Below the pieces are notes generated by a model. That model saw only the letters and a list, made by a program, of their open reading frames with translations, had not been told where the DNA came from and searched no databases. This document shows, in pieces, positions 34,872 to 43,909 of a DNA stretch of 64,000 nucleotides (position 1 is the first letter of the stretch; each line of letters starts with the position of its first letter). Location of the stretch: positions 434,001-498,000 of the forward strand of contig CAWDYI010000009.1 in assembly GCA_963806395.1 (NCBI GenBank), given 5' to 3'. Source of the stretch: DASSUW01 sp963806395 (GTDB lineage Bacteria > Actinomycetota > Thermoleophilia > Solirubrobacterales > Solirubrobacteraceae). The position numbers and the translations under genes are program-made.

Positions 34872-37058
34872 TCAGCGGGTCGGCTCGGGCAGGCGCGCGC
34901 GGGCCGGCGCGGCCAGCTGGTCGCTCGGCCAGCTCGAGCGCTCGCCGACCAGCGCGATCACCGCCGGCGTCAACACCGAGCGCACGAGGAACGCGTCGAT
35001 CAGCAGGCCGACGGAGAGCACGAACGCGAGCTGATGAAACGCGGCGAGCGGCACGAGCGCCAGCGCAGCGAATGACGCGGCGAGCACGAGCCCGGCGGCG
35101 GAGATGGCGTGCGAGGCGCCGCTTCCGGCCGCCACGATCGCCTCCCGCAGTGGCATCCGGCCCGCCTCGCTCCAGATCCGGCCGACCAGGAAGATGTTGT
35201 AGTCCGAACCGAGCGCGATCAGCAGCACACCGGCCGCCAGCGGAACGAAGTACGTCAGCTCCGGCTCGCCCAACACCCCCTGGAAGAACACCACCGCCAG
35301 GCCGAGCGCCGCCAACGGGGCGAGCGCCGCCAGGAGCACCAGATACACCGGCGCGACCAGCGCGCGCAGGAAGACCGCGAGGATCAGCACCAGCGCCAAC
35401 AGCACGATCGGCACGACGCGGAACATGTCGCCGCCGGCGGTGTCGATCAGCTCGCCGGTGATCGCGGTGTCGCCCGCGAACAGGGCACGCGAGTGCGGCA
35501 GCCCGACGGCGTCGAGCAGGTCGGCGATGCGAGCGTCGAGATTGCGCTGCAGGCGCACCGCGTCGGCGCTCAGCGGATCGTGCACGGGGATCATCACAAA
35601 GCGGACCGCATCACCGCTCGGCGATTCGACGACGCCGAACGGCTGCCGGCTCGGCTTCGTCGCCGGCCCGAGCACCCCCGCCACGCCGGGCTGACCCCCG
35701 AGGACCGCCTGGAGCGCGGACAGCTCGCGACGGTGGCTCGCGACGCCGCGTCCGATCACCACCAGCGTCGTCGGCGCGATGACACCGGGGGCGAACCCCT
35801 TCCCGGCCTGCTCGTAGGCCACCCGTGGCTCGCTGTCACTCGGCAGACCGCGGATCAGCGGGTTGCCGACCTTCAACCACGCGAGGCCCGAAGCCATCGC
35901 CGCGAGCACCAGCAGGCAGACCACCGTCGTGCGCCCCGGCGCCCGCACCGCCGTCACGATCATCCGGTCCAGCCACCCCGTCGCCGCGCCCGCTCGCGCC
36001 GGCGCGTGCCGCGGGCCCGGCCACAGCAACGCAGGCCCGACCGTCGCGAGCATCGCGGGAATGAACGTAACCGTCACGACCAGGCCGACCAGCACCGCGA
36101 CCGCCATCCCCGGCCCGAACGCGCGCAGAAACCCCAGCTCGGCGACCACGAGCGCCGCCGAACCGACGGCAACCGACAGGCCGCACACGAGGATCAGCGG
36201 CGTCAGCTCCGCCGTCGTCTCGCGAGCCGCATCCCGCGCCGCCCGCCCTTCCCGCAGTCGCCGCCGGAACCGCGACATGTAGAACAGGCCGTAGTCGGTG
36301 ACGACCCCGAACAGCAGCGCGACCATGATCGGCTCGACCTCCGGAGGAACCGACAGATCCACGCTCTGGCCCACCCCCGCCACGAAGCGAACCGACACCA
36401 CGTACGCGACCGCGACGGTCGCCAGCGTGACCACCGGCGCCAGCAGCGACCGCATGTAGAGCGCCACGATCAGCGCGATCAGCGCCACCGTCACGAGCTC
36501 GATCAGCGGCAGCCGGTCCTCGATCAACTCCGCCTGCTCGGCGCGTGCGGGTATCGCACCGGTGAGCCCCACGAAGCTCCCGGCCGGCGCCTGCAACGCC
36601 GCCGCGTAGCGCCGCGCGGACGCCACGCGTGCGCGCTGGTTGACATCGAGCTCGAACAGCAGCGAGCTCACCGCCGTCGTCCCCCGCTCGCGCGCGAACG
36701 CCAAGCCGGGCAGCGAGTTCGCGACGCCATACGCGCCGGCCGCGCGAACGCCCGGCACCCGGTGCTCGTTGACGTCATTGATAAGCGCGGCCGTCGACGC
36801 CACGCGCTCGGCGCCCAGACCGCCGGCGTCGCGTTCGACCACGGTCGTACGGCTCGCGAGCGGAAACCGGAAGCTGGTCGCCGACAGCTTCTCCGCCTCC
36901 AGCGCACGCGAGTCCGCCGGCACCAGCTGACCCAGCGCTCCCGTCTGCGCCTCCCGCAACGTCGGCAGCACGAGCGCCATCACCACGGCCGCCCCGATCC
37001 ACCCGACGATGATCGGAAACCGCGCCGCGACGACGACCCTGGCAAACACCTCAACCAA
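34872..37058 (-). CDS. MMPL-family RND transporter
   Basis: 728 residues. AGGAGG five bases upstream fixes a TTG start at 37058. Two MMPL halves are visible, each with an extracellular domain and six helices. The first half has LIALIVALYMRSLLAPVVTL and VVTDYGLFYMSRFRRRLREG (the proton-relay DY). The second has VLALVLILAVFLRALVAPVY and LLIALGSDYNIFLVGRIWSE. Mycobacterial MmpL proteins of this shape export envelope lipids or siderophores. No accessory MmpS-like gene is seen. It is the last gene on its strand and convergent with the MFS gene. Confidence 0.95.
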   Translation of the reverse strand: MVEVFARVVVAARFPIIVGWIGAAVVMALVLPTLREAQTGALGQLVPADSRALEAEKLSATSFRFPLASRTTVVERDAGGLGAERVASTAALINDVNEHRVPGVRAAGAYGVANSLPGLAFARERGTTAVSSLLFELDVNQRARVASARRYAAALQAPAGSFVGLTGAIPARAEQAELIEDRLPLIELVTVALIALIVALYMRSLLAPVVTLATVAVAYVVSVRFVAGVGQSVDLSVPPEVEPIMVALLFGVVTDYGLFYMSRFRRRLREGRAARDAARETTAELTPLILVCGLSVAVGSAALVVAELGFLRAFGPGMAVAVLVGLVVTVTFIPAMLATVGPALLWPGPRHAPARAGAATGWLDRMIVTAVRAPGRTTVVCLLVLAAMASGLAWLKVGNPLIRGLPSDSEPRVAYEQAGKGFAPGVIAPTTLVVIGRGVASHRRELSALQAVLGGQPGVAGVLGPATKPSRQPFGVVESPSGDAVRFVMIPVHDPLSADAVRLQRNLDARIADLLDAVGLPHSRALFAGDTAITGELIDTAGGDMFRVVPIVLLALVLILAVFLRALVAPVYLVLLAALAPLAALGLAVVFFQGVLGEPELTYFVPLAAGVLLIALGSDYNIFLVGRIWSEAGRMPLREAIVAAGSGASHAISAAGLVLAASFAALALVPLAAFHQLAFVLSVGLLIDAFLVRSVLTPAVIALVGERSSWPSDQLAAPARARLPEPTR

Positions 37059-37227
37059 ACCGGCCTCCTACCCAAGTCCCCGCGGACCGCCCACCGATCG
37101 TGTCCACACAGGCGCCGTGGGCAACCACATGGGCACAGGCGAGGGCGTCCCCGGCTCGATCCTATGCGGTCACGCACTCGGCCATCGGAATGTCGGCCGG
37201 TAGCCGAGAACCGGCGCGAGCGGGCGA

Positions 37228-37371
37228 GACGATACTGGTTGACCCGGTGTCGGGGCTAGTGTCTGATCCGCGACGGACGGAGCGGCCTGGGCGTGAGGAG
37301 CATCAAGTTCGTGGCAACATCCATATCGTCCGACGCGTCCGTATCGTCCGCGCGGCGGGACGATACGGACG
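37228..37371. repeat. ATCGTC half-site cluster with a 14-bp perfect inverted repeat
   Basis: CGTCCGTATCGTCC (37336-37349) and its exact inverse (37358-37371) flank an 8-base loop. Further copies of the core ATCGTC/GACGAT lie at 37228 and 37325. No T-run follows, so a terminator is unlikely. An operator or a mobile palindrome is more plausible. It is 270 bases upstream of the MMPL start and just before the tRNA-like sequence. Confidence 0.5.
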
Positions 37372-37376
37372 ATCTG

Positions 37377-37466
37377 GCGCGCAACGGACGGATATGACAG
37401 TCGAGTTACCAGGTTGAGGGCCTGGCCCGGGATAACCGGGTGGAGGTTCGAGTTTTCTTCGGCGCA
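37377..37466 (+). tRNA. degenerate tRNA-Leu(GAG)-like sequence
   Basis: CCAGG-TTGAGGG-CCTGG is a perfect anticodon arm with anticodon GAG. It is followed by a long variable arm (CCCGG-GATAA-CCGGG) as in tRNA-Leu, then GGAGG-TTCGAGT-TTTCT as a T-arm with three wobble pairs. TCGGCGC and A follow as acceptor strand. The 5' acceptor (GCGCGCA) matches only 5 of 7, and the D-arm region has extra bases. It is probably a pseudo-tRNA. A terminator hairpin follows 8 bases later, as for real tRNA genes. Confidence 0.35.
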
Positions 37467-37473
37467 TGTCGAG

Positions 37474-37497
37474 AACCCCGCTGCCGCGGGGTTTTCT
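37474..37497 (+). terminator. rho-independent terminator AACCCCGC-TGCC-GCGGGGTT-TTCT
   Basis: A perfect 8-bp stem with a 4-base loop runs into a short T-run on the plus strand. The only upstream plus-strand candidate is the tRNA-like sequence ending at 37466, which supports that locus being or having been transcribed. Confidence 0.75.
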
Positions 37498-37499
37498 AC

Positions 37500-37940
37500 T
37501 TTCAGTGAGCGAAGAGAACGCGCGTGCAAGCAAGACTTCGCGTTGTGAGCGGCTACCCCTGGTCAGCGCCTCGGGCGATTGGCAACACACTCCGCGCGAT
37601 CAGGCGCGGCCCTCGTTAGCGCACCCAGAGCTGATCGAGCAGTGTGAGCCATTGGGGGTGGTGCTGGACGTTGCCGACGCTTGGAGACGAACACGAGGTC
37701 GCGGCGGTTGGTCAACGGCACCGCCGGGGCGAGGTCAAACGATCCGCCGATCGGCTGCGGCCCAATGCCCGGCGGCCGCAGCGCCTTGGCCAAGGGCGCG
37801 AGCTTGCGAGCGCTGCGCCGGGAGGCCACGGCGCGGCCCGACCCCAGCCACGCCCGACCAACCAAGGTCGCCAACCGGTCCAGCTGATCTGCGACCGCCG
37901 GTCGGTGTTGCGCGCCCCCGAACCTGCGGATCATGCCCAT
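37500..37940. other. gene-free stretch
   Basis: About 440 bases with open frames on both strands but none with a plausible start and protein-like composition. The fragments are Arg/Pro-rich and no family is recognised. It possibly contains an unrecognised decayed gene on the minus strand. Confidence 0.4.
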
Positions 37941-38123
37941 ATGCAGGAGATCATGCGAATCGTGGACAGCGACGAGCAGTTGCTCACGGTCCGCGTCGAG
38001 GCCGCGCTCGCGCGCCTCGGCGGGCGGCTCGTGGTGTCGCGGTTCACGCTCTGGTACACGACGCGGCCGCCGGTCCACCATGCGGTGCTGCGGATCGAGG
38101 CTCCCGCCGATCCGCTCCACTAG
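37941..38123 (+). CDS. possible small hypothetical protein
   Basis: 60 residues: MQEIMRIVDSDEQLLTVRVE, then AALARLGGRLVVSRFTLWYT and TRPPVHHAVLRIEAPADPLH. Its alternating strand pattern and balanced composition look more protein-like than the shadow frames, but the upstream ribosome site is weak (AGGAG lies inside the gene). No family is recognised. It is convergent with the rhodanese gene. Confidence 0.35.
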   Translation: MQEIMRIVDSDEQLLTVRVEAALARLGGRLVVSRFTLWYTTRPPVHHAVLRIEAPADPLH

Positions 38124-38149
38124 CCAACCAGCGGCCGCGCCAACACGCT

Positions 38150-38989
38150 TCAGCCCTTCTCGATCGGCACGTTGACGAGGTTGCCCCACTCGGTCCACGA
38201 GCCGTCGTAGTTCTTCACGTCGCCCTTGCCGAGCAGCTCGTGCAGCACGAACCACGTGTGCGCGGAGCGCTCGCCGATCCGGCAGTACGCGATGATCGGC
38301 TCGCCGTTGAGCACGCCCTTGCCCTCGTAGAGCGCGCGCAGCTCGTCGGCCGCCTTGAACGTGCCCGCCTCGGTGACGGCCTGCGCCCACGGGATCGAAG
38401 CCGCGCCCGGGATGTGGCCGGCGCGCTGCGCGCCCTCCTGCTCGTAGCCCGGCATCGCGATCAGCTCGCCTGAGTACTCCTGCGGCGAGCGCACGTCGAC
38501 CAGCCGCGTGCCGTTGTCGAGCGCCGCGAGCACCTCATGGCGCTTCGCGCGGATCGCCTCGTCGCCGTGGCGCGCGCGGAACACGGCCGGAGCGTGCTCC
38601 GGCGGCGCGCTGGTGGTCGGCCGGCCCTCGGCGATCCACTTCTCGCGCGGGCCGTCCATCAGCCGCACGTTGCCATGACCGTAGTACTTCAGGTACCAGT
38701 ACGTATACGCGGCGAACCAGTTGTTGCGATCGCCGTACAGCACGATCGTGTGCTCGCTCGAGATCCCGTTGGACCCGAACAGCTCCGCGAACGAGTCCGG
38801 GGCGAGGACGTCACGCTTGACCTGCTCCTGCAGATCCGTCTTCCAGTCGAATCCGACCGCGCCGGGGATGTGCGCCTCGGCGTACAGCGCCGGATTCTCG
38901 TCGACCTCGACGATCCGGACCCCGGGATTGCCGAGATGATCCTCGACCCACTGCGTGTCCACCAATACGTTGTTGGCGTAACCAGCCAT
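38150..38989 (-). CDS. two-domain rhodanese (thiosulfate/mercaptopyruvate sulfurtransferase)
   Basis: 279 residues. The N-terminal inactive domain has VLVDTQWVEDHLGNPGVRIV, AHIPGAVGFDWKTDLQ and VLYGDRNNWFAAYTYWYLKY. The C-terminal catalytic domain has TRLVDVRSPQEYSGE, AGHIPGAASIPWAQAV and the active loop YCRIGERSAHTWFVLHELLG. CRxGERS with its Cys nucleophile is typical of the CysA/SseA thiosulfate type. It transfers sulfane sulfur to cyanide or thiols in the cytoplasm. It diverges from the SARP-AAA regulator with only 23 bases between starts, so the promoters must overlap coding or be compact. Confidence 0.95.
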   Translation of the reverse strand: MAGYANNVLVDTQWVEDHLGNPGVRIVEVDENPALYAEAHIPGAVGFDWKTDLQEQVKRDVLAPDSFAELFGSNGISSEHTIVLYGDRNNWFAAYTYWYLKYYGHGNVRLMDGPREKWIAEGRPTTSAPPEHAPAVFRARHGDEAIRAKRHEVLAALDNGTRLVDVRSPQEYSGELIAMPGYEQEGAQRAGHIPGAASIPWAQAVTEAGTFKAADELRALYEGKGVLNGEPIIAYCRIGERSAHTWFVLHELLGKGDVKNYDGSWTEWGNLVNVPIEKG

Positions 38990-39012
38990 CCGCTGATACC
39001 TCCTGACTCGGG

Positions 39013-42000
39013 ATGACCGGATCGTCCGCCCCCGACCTTGCCGAAACCCTGTCGCCTGTGCGGATCCGGCTGTGCGGGCGGATGGCGGTCGAGATCGGCG
39101 GCCGGGAGGTCGTTCTGCGCGGCCGTCAGGCGCGGCTCCTCGTCGCGTACCTGGCCTGGAACCGCCGCCGCCCGGTCGCCCGCGACGAGCTGCTCGAGCT
39201 GCTGTGGCCGGACCGCCCGCCGGCGGACCCCGACGAGGTGCTCAACGCGGTGCTCTCGAAGCTGCGCAGCGCGCTCGGGCCGGGCACGCTCGCAGGGCGG
39301 CGCGAGCTCGCGCTCGCACTGCCGGACGACGCGTGGATCGACGTCGAGGCCGCCGCGGCGGACGTCGACCGCGCCGAGACCGCGTTCGGGCAGGCGAACT
39401 GGGCGGAGGCCTGCCGGGCCGGCCATGACGCGCTCGACGCGACCACCGGCGCGTTCCTGCTCGCCCACGATCACCCGTGGGTCGAGGCGCGCCGGCGCGA
39501 CGTCGAGGAGCTGCGCCTGCGCACGTTCGAGTGCATGGGCGCGGCGGGACTGGAGCTGGGCGGCTCGGGGATCGGCGCGGCGGAGCGCGCAGCGCGCGCG
39601 ATCGTCGCCGCGGCGCCGTTCCGCGAGAGCGGCCACCGGGTGCTGATGGAGGCGCTCGCCGCGCGCGGCGACGCGGCCGAGGCGCTGGGCGTCTACGAGG
39701 AGCTTCGCGTCCGCCTGCGCGACGAGCTCGGTGCCACGCCGGGTGCCGCGGTCCGGGAGCTGCACGAGCGGCTGCTCGCCGCGGGCGACGAGGATCCGGC
39801 GCCGCCGGCCTCGCCGCCGCGGGACGAGTCCAAGCTCGTGACGGTCGCGGCGCTCGAGTGCGAGTCGCCGCAGCGAGCGCGCGACGAGGTCGAGCGCCTG
39901 GACGGCATCGTGGACGTTGGCGAGGGCGGCACGATCGTCGCCGTGTTCGGCATCCCGCGCGCGCACGAGGACGATGCCGAGCGCGCCGTCCGCGCCGCGC
40001 TGATGCTCGGCGCCCGCGCCGGCATCGCCACCGGCGAGGTGCTGGTGCGCGCCGGCGAGCCGGCCGGCGACGCGCTCGCCGAGGCGCCCGGGCTGCTGCG
40101 GGAGGCGCCGGCCGCGCGCGTGCTGGTCGACGAGCTGACCGCGCGGCTGACCGAGCACGAGGTGCAGTACACGCGGTCCGGCGCAGCGTTCGAGGCGCGG
40201 TCGCTGCGGGCCACCAGGGTCGGTCCGCGGGCGTCGTTCGTCGGCCGCGAGCACGAGCTGGCGGTACTCGAGGCCGTGCACCGGACCGTCGTCGAGGAAG
40301 GACGGCCGCGGATGGTCGCGATCCTCGGCGAGGCCGGCGCCGGCAAGTCGCGCCTGGTGGAGGAGTTCCTGCAGCGCACCCAGGACGCGTTCCCAGAGGC
40401 GAGCGTGCACGCCGGTCGCTGCGTCCCGTACGGCGACGGCCTGACCTACTGGCCCCTGCGCGAGCTGCTGTGGTCGATCGCGGGGATCGTCCTCGACGAC
40501 AGCGCCGCGGCGGCCGGCGAGAAGCTGCGCGACGTCGTCGAGCAGTTCGCGAGCGAGCCCGACCGGACCGTCGCCGCGCTCGCGATCTCGGCCGGCATCT
40601 CGCTCGCCGACAACCCGCTGCAGGGCCTGGAGCCCGAGTCGGTCGCCGAGGAGGTCGGGCTGGCGTGGCCGCGGTTCGCGAGCGGCCTCGCCGCCCACGC
40701 CCCCGCCGTCACCGTGGTCGAGGACCTGCACTGGGCCGAGCCCGCCCTGCTCGACATGCTCGAGCAGCTCGTCGCGCGCTCGAACGGGCCGCTGCTCGTG
40801 GTCGTCACCGCGCGCCCCGAGTTCATCGAGGGCCGGCCGGGCTGGGGCGCGCGCCGCGCGGCGTCGCAGCTCGCGCTCGAGCCGTTGACGCACGACGAGT
40901 CCCGCCGCCTGGTGGCCGAGCTGATGCCGGGCGCCGAGCCGGCGGTGCACGACCGCGTCGTCGCCACGGCCGAGGGCAACCCGTTCTTCGCCGAGGAGAT
41001 CGCCCACCACCTGCGCGAGCGGACCGGCGGCGCGGCCGCCGAGCTGGCGATCCCGAGCACGGTGCGGGCCGTGCTCGCGGCGCGCGTGGACGCGCTTCCG
41101 GCGGACGAGAAGCGGGCGCTCCAGGACGCCGCGGTGGTCGGTCGCTCGTTCTGGGCGTCGAGCCTGGAGGCGACGGGCGCCGGCCCCGGTGCCCCGGCCG
41201 CGCTGCGCGGCCTGGAGGAGCGCGGCCTCGTCGTCACGCGGCCGAGCTCCTCCCTCCCCGGCGAGACCGAGCTCTGGTTCGGCCATGCGCTGATCCGGGA
41301 GGTCGCCTACCGGTCGATCCCCGATGAGCAGCGATGCGCCGTGCACGGCAGCGCGGGCGACTGGCTCGAGGCGCTTGCGCGCGACCGGCGTGAGGAGTTC
41401 GTCGACCTGCTCGCCCATCACTTCGAGAACGCGGCGGCGGGCCCGGTGGGCGAGTCGTTCCGAGCCAAGGCGGTGGCGACGCTGCTGGAAGCGGGGCAGG
41501 CCGCACAGCAGCGGGCGGCGACCGACGATGCGGTCCAGTTCGCCGACCGCGCGCTGGCGCTGGCGCGCGAGGCCGGCGACTGCCTGGCGGGCCTCGAGCT
41601 CAAGGCGCGCGCGCTGCACGCCGCGGTCAAGGCCGACGAGGCGCTGGCGGCGTACCAGGCGGCGATGGACATCGCGCGCGGTGCGGACGCCGATCGGCTG
41701 CGCGGCCACGCGATCCTGCTCTGCTCGCGCTACCCGGGGGCGTTCACGCGCCCGGAATGGAGGAAGTGGGCGGTCGCCCAGATCGACGAGGGGCTCGCCG
41801 GCGGCGCCGAGCACCGGGACACGTTCGACGTCGGCGCGCTGCTGATCGGGCGCGCCTCGATGGTCCGGTGGTTCGTGCTCGCTCCCGACGAGCTCCAGCG
41901 TGCGCGCGACGCGGCCGAGCGGGCGATCGAGATCGCCGAGCGGATCGACTCGACCAGGCTGCTGTCGCACGGGCTCGAGGCGCTGGGCTGGCGCGACGCC

Positions 42001-42891
42001 GACTACGGCTTCTGCTTCGCCGGCGACACGGCCGACCGGATGCTCGAGCTCGTGGCCAAGATGAGCGACCGCGTCGAGGCGGCCGAGACAGTGGTGATCG
42101 CAGCGATCTGCCTGCTGCGTGCCGGCCGCTTCGAGGAGGCGCGTGAGATCGCCGAGCAGGCGTCCGTGGTCGCGCGCCATCTCAGCCCGCACCGGCGGCT
42201 GCACGCCGCCTCGGCCCAGACCACATGCCTGCTCGGCGCCGGACGGTTCGACGAGCTGGCGGCCGCGACGGCCGAGGCCGAGGACCTCGTCATGCACGAG
42301 GGCAGCCGCACCTGCGCGATGGCCTCGCTCGCGCTCGCCGGACAGGCGGTGGCGCGGTTCGAGGCGCTCGACGCGGTCGGTGGCGAGCGGGCGGCGCGAG
42401 ACGTCGAGGCGATCGGCCTGAACCGGAGCGATTCCTCGTTCCGGTACCGCGGAATCGAGGTGCTGCGGCCGTTCGTGGGGCTCGAGCGCACGCGGGCGCG
42501 GATCCATCGCGCGGACTCCGTGCGCGGCATGGTCGACGGGGTCCACCACCTGCGCGCGCTGCTCCAGCTCGCGGTGCTGGACGACGAGCACGGCGAACCG
42601 CTCGAGCCGCTGGTGGCTCAGGCGCGGACCGTCGCGCGCGACGCCTGCGCGCCGTCGCTCGGCTGGATCGCCGACTGGGCGGAGGCCGTCCGTGCCGGAT
42701 CGCTCGTGGGCGCGGCGGCCGCGACCGCCGCTCTCGACGCCTACGGAGAGCACTACACCGCCGGGCGGCTGATGGTCGACGCGCTGCACCGGATCGACGC
42801 GCCCGACATGGCCGAGGTCACGACCGCGCGCCTGCGCGCGATGGGCGCGCTGGCGAGCGCCGCGGAGCTCAGCGGTAGCCGCGCCGGCTGA
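39013..42891 (+). CDS. SARP/BTAD-AAA ATPase-TPR transcriptional regulator
   Basis: 1292 residues. Residues 15-110 form an OmpR-like winged helix (IRLCGRMAVEIGGREVVLRG, then LLELLWPDRPPADPDEVLNA), followed by the BTAD helices to about 260. A middle segment (265-400) resembles an eroded nucleotide cyclase (VAVFGIPRAHEDDAERAVRA, ATGEVLVR) without metal Asp residues. The STAND ATPase has Walker A ILGEAGAGKSRLVEEF (about 437) and Walker B VTVVEDLHWAEPALLD (about 568). The C-terminal 500 residues are TPR-like helices. It is a large ligand-gated activator. It overlaps the convergent lipoprotein gene by 23 bases. Confidence 0.9.
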   Translation: MTGSSAPDLAETLSPVRIRLCGRMAVEIGGREVVLRGRQARLLVAYLAWNRRRPVARDELLELLWPDRPPADPDEVLNAVLSKLRSALGPGTLAGRRELALALPDDAWIDVEAAAADVDRAETAFGQANWAEACRAGHDALDATTGAFLLAHDHPWVEARRRDVEELRLRTFECMGAAGLELGGSGIGAAERAARAIVAAAPFRESGHRVLMEALAARGDAAEALGVYEELRVRLRDELGATPGAAVRELHERLLAAGDEDPAPPASPPRDESKLVTVAALECESPQRARDEVERLDGIVDVGEGGTIVAVFGIPRAHEDDAERAVRAALMLGARAGIATGEVLVRAGEPAGDALAEAPGLLREAPAARVLVDELTARLTEHEVQYTRSGAAFEARSLRATRVGPRASFVGREHELAVLEAVHRTVVEEGRPRMVAILGEAGAGKSRLVEEFLQRTQDAFPEASVHAGRCVPYGDGLTYWPLRELLWSIAGIVLDDSAAAAGEKLRDVVEQFASEPDRTVAALAISAGISLADNPLQGLEPESVAEEVGLAWPRFASGLAAHAPAVTVVEDLHWAEPALLDMLEQLVARSNGPLLVVVTARPEFIEGRPGWGARRAASQLALEPLTHDESRRLVAELMPGAEPAVHDRVVATAEGNPFFAEEIAHHLRERTGGAAAELAIPSTVRAVLAARVDALPADEKRALQDAAVVGRSFWASSLEATGAGPGAPAALRGLEERGLVVTRPSSSLPGETELWFGHALIREVAYRSIPDEQRCAVHGSAGDWLEALARDRREEFVDLLAHHFENAAAGPVGESFRAKAVATLLEAGQAAQQRAATDDAVQFADRALALAREAGDCLAGLELKARALHAAVKADEALAAYQAAMDIARGADADRLRGHAILLCSRYPGAFTRPEWRKWAVAQIDEGLAGGAEHRDTFDVGALLIGRASMVRWFVLAPDELQRARDAAERAIEIAERIDSTRLLSHGLEALGWRDADYGFCFAGDTADRMLELVAKMSDRVEAAETVVIAAICLLRAGRFEEAREIAEQASVVARHLSPHRRLHAASAQTTCLLGAGRFDELAAATAEAEDLVMHEGSRTCAMASLALAGQAVARFEALDAVGGERAARDVEAIGLNRSDSSFRYRGIEVLRPFVGLERTRARIHRADSVRGMVDGVHHLRALLQLAVLDDEHGEPLEPLVAQARTVARDACAPSLGWIADWAEAVRAGSLVGAAAATAALDAYGEHYTAGRLMVDALHRIDAPDMAEVTTARLRAMGALASAAELSGSRAG

Positions 42892-43909
42892 GCTCGATCA
42901 CGTCTGCGGCCATCGCCGGCGTGAGGAAGTCCGGGCCGGTCGGGATCAGCTCGCCGCGCGCCGGGAACAGCCGGTGGCTGGCGCGCTCGGCCAGCAGCAC
43001 GATCGGCAGATAGCCCTGCAGGTACGGCTGCTGGTCGACGGCGAACAGCAGCCGTCCGGCGCGCAGCGCCTGCAGCACCGCGGGCGAGAGGTCGAACGTG
43101 GCGAGCCTGATCTGGCCGCCGAGCCCGCCCGCGCGCAGCGCTGCAAGCGCCGGCTCGGCGCCGCCCGGCCCGAGCGTGATGATGCCGTCGAACTCGCCGG
43201 TGGAGATCGCCTGCACGATCCGGCGCTGCGCCTGCGCGCGGTCCTGGAGCTCGATGCCGATGGTCCGAGTGAGCCCGCCCGAGCGGCGCATCCCCTCCCC
43301 GAAGCCCTGGCAACGCAGCTTCAGCCCGGCGTTGCCGACCTCCTGGTTGACGCACAGGGCGTTGCGCACGCCGGCTCTCGCCATCCGCTTCCCGGCCTCG
43401 AACCCGGCCCGCCACTCTGGCTGGCCGACGTGCGCGAGGATCCCGAGCTCGCGGAAGCGGTCGCTGCCGGAGTTGATCGACACGACCGGGACGCCGGCCT
43501 TGTCGGCGCGCCGGATCGCGGGCGCCAGCGCCTCGACGTCGGGCAGCGAGACGACGAGCCCGTCGAGCCGTGCCGAGATCGCCTCGTCGATCAGCCGCCG
43601 CATGCGGTCGACGCTGTACTTGTCCGGCGCGCGGTAGGAGACCGCGACGCCGGTCTGGTCGGCGGCATCGTCGACGCCCTTCTTGACGATCGACCAGAAC
43701 GAGTCCGAGGCCTGCCCGTGGCTGACGACCGCGATCCGCGCGGCGGCGAGCCGCAGGCGGCGGCTGCGCTCGGGGGTCGCCTCCGGTGACGGGTTCGAGG
43801 GCACGGAGTCGTCGCCGCGCACGACGAGGTCCTGCTCGTTGACCGTCGTCGTGCCGCCACAGCCCACGAGCGCGACCGCCAGTGCGAGCGCTGCCGGCAG
43901 CCGCCTCAT
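42869..43909 (-). CDS. RbsB-like sugar-binding lipoprotein
   Basis: 346 residues. MRRLPAALALAVALVGCGGT carries a lipobox (ALVGC). The type 1 periplasmic-binding fold follows: IAVVSHGQASDSFWSIVKKG, DDAADQTGVAVSYRAPDKYS, ISARLDGLVVSLPDVEALAP and VPVVSINSGSDRF, then ATFDLSPAVLQALRAGRLLF and AVDQQPYLQGYLPIV. This is the ribose/xylose-binding branch. No sugar ABC ATPase or permease is nearby. Its start overlaps the stop of a histidine kinase (ATGA), so it probably presents ligand to the kinase, rather than to a transporter. Confidence 0.92.
   Translation of the reverse strand: MRRLPAALALAVALVGCGGTTTVNEQDLVVRGDDSVPSNPSPEATPERSRRLRLAAARIAVVSHGQASDSFWSIVKKGVDDAADQTGVAVSYRAPDKYSVDRMRRLIDEAISARLDGLVVSLPDVEALAPAIRRADKAGVPVVSINSGSDRFRELGILAHVGQPEWRAGFEAGKRMARAGVRNALCVNQEVGNAGLKLRCQGFGEGMRRSGGLTRTIGIELQDRAQAQRRIVQAISTGEFDGIITLGPGGAEPALAALRAGGLGGQIRLATFDLSPAVLQALRAGRLLFAVDQQPYLQGYLPIVLLAERASHRLFPARGELIPTGPDFLTPAMAADVIELSRRGYR

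Noticed and set aside
32879..35461. Plus-strand frame of 860 residues covering the MFS gene
   Set aside because: Arg/Ala/Gly/Pro-biased and without domains; the frame at 33006 encodes the transporter.
37563..38390. Minus-strand frame overlapping the rhodanese and the gene-free stretch
   Set aside because: It reads through the confirmed rhodanese gene in another frame and has no recognisable domain.
38689..42789. 1366-residue minus-strand open frame over the SARP-AAA gene
   Set aside because: Very long antisense frames are common in GC-rich DNA. It shows no domain, while the plus frame has BTAD and ATPase motifs.
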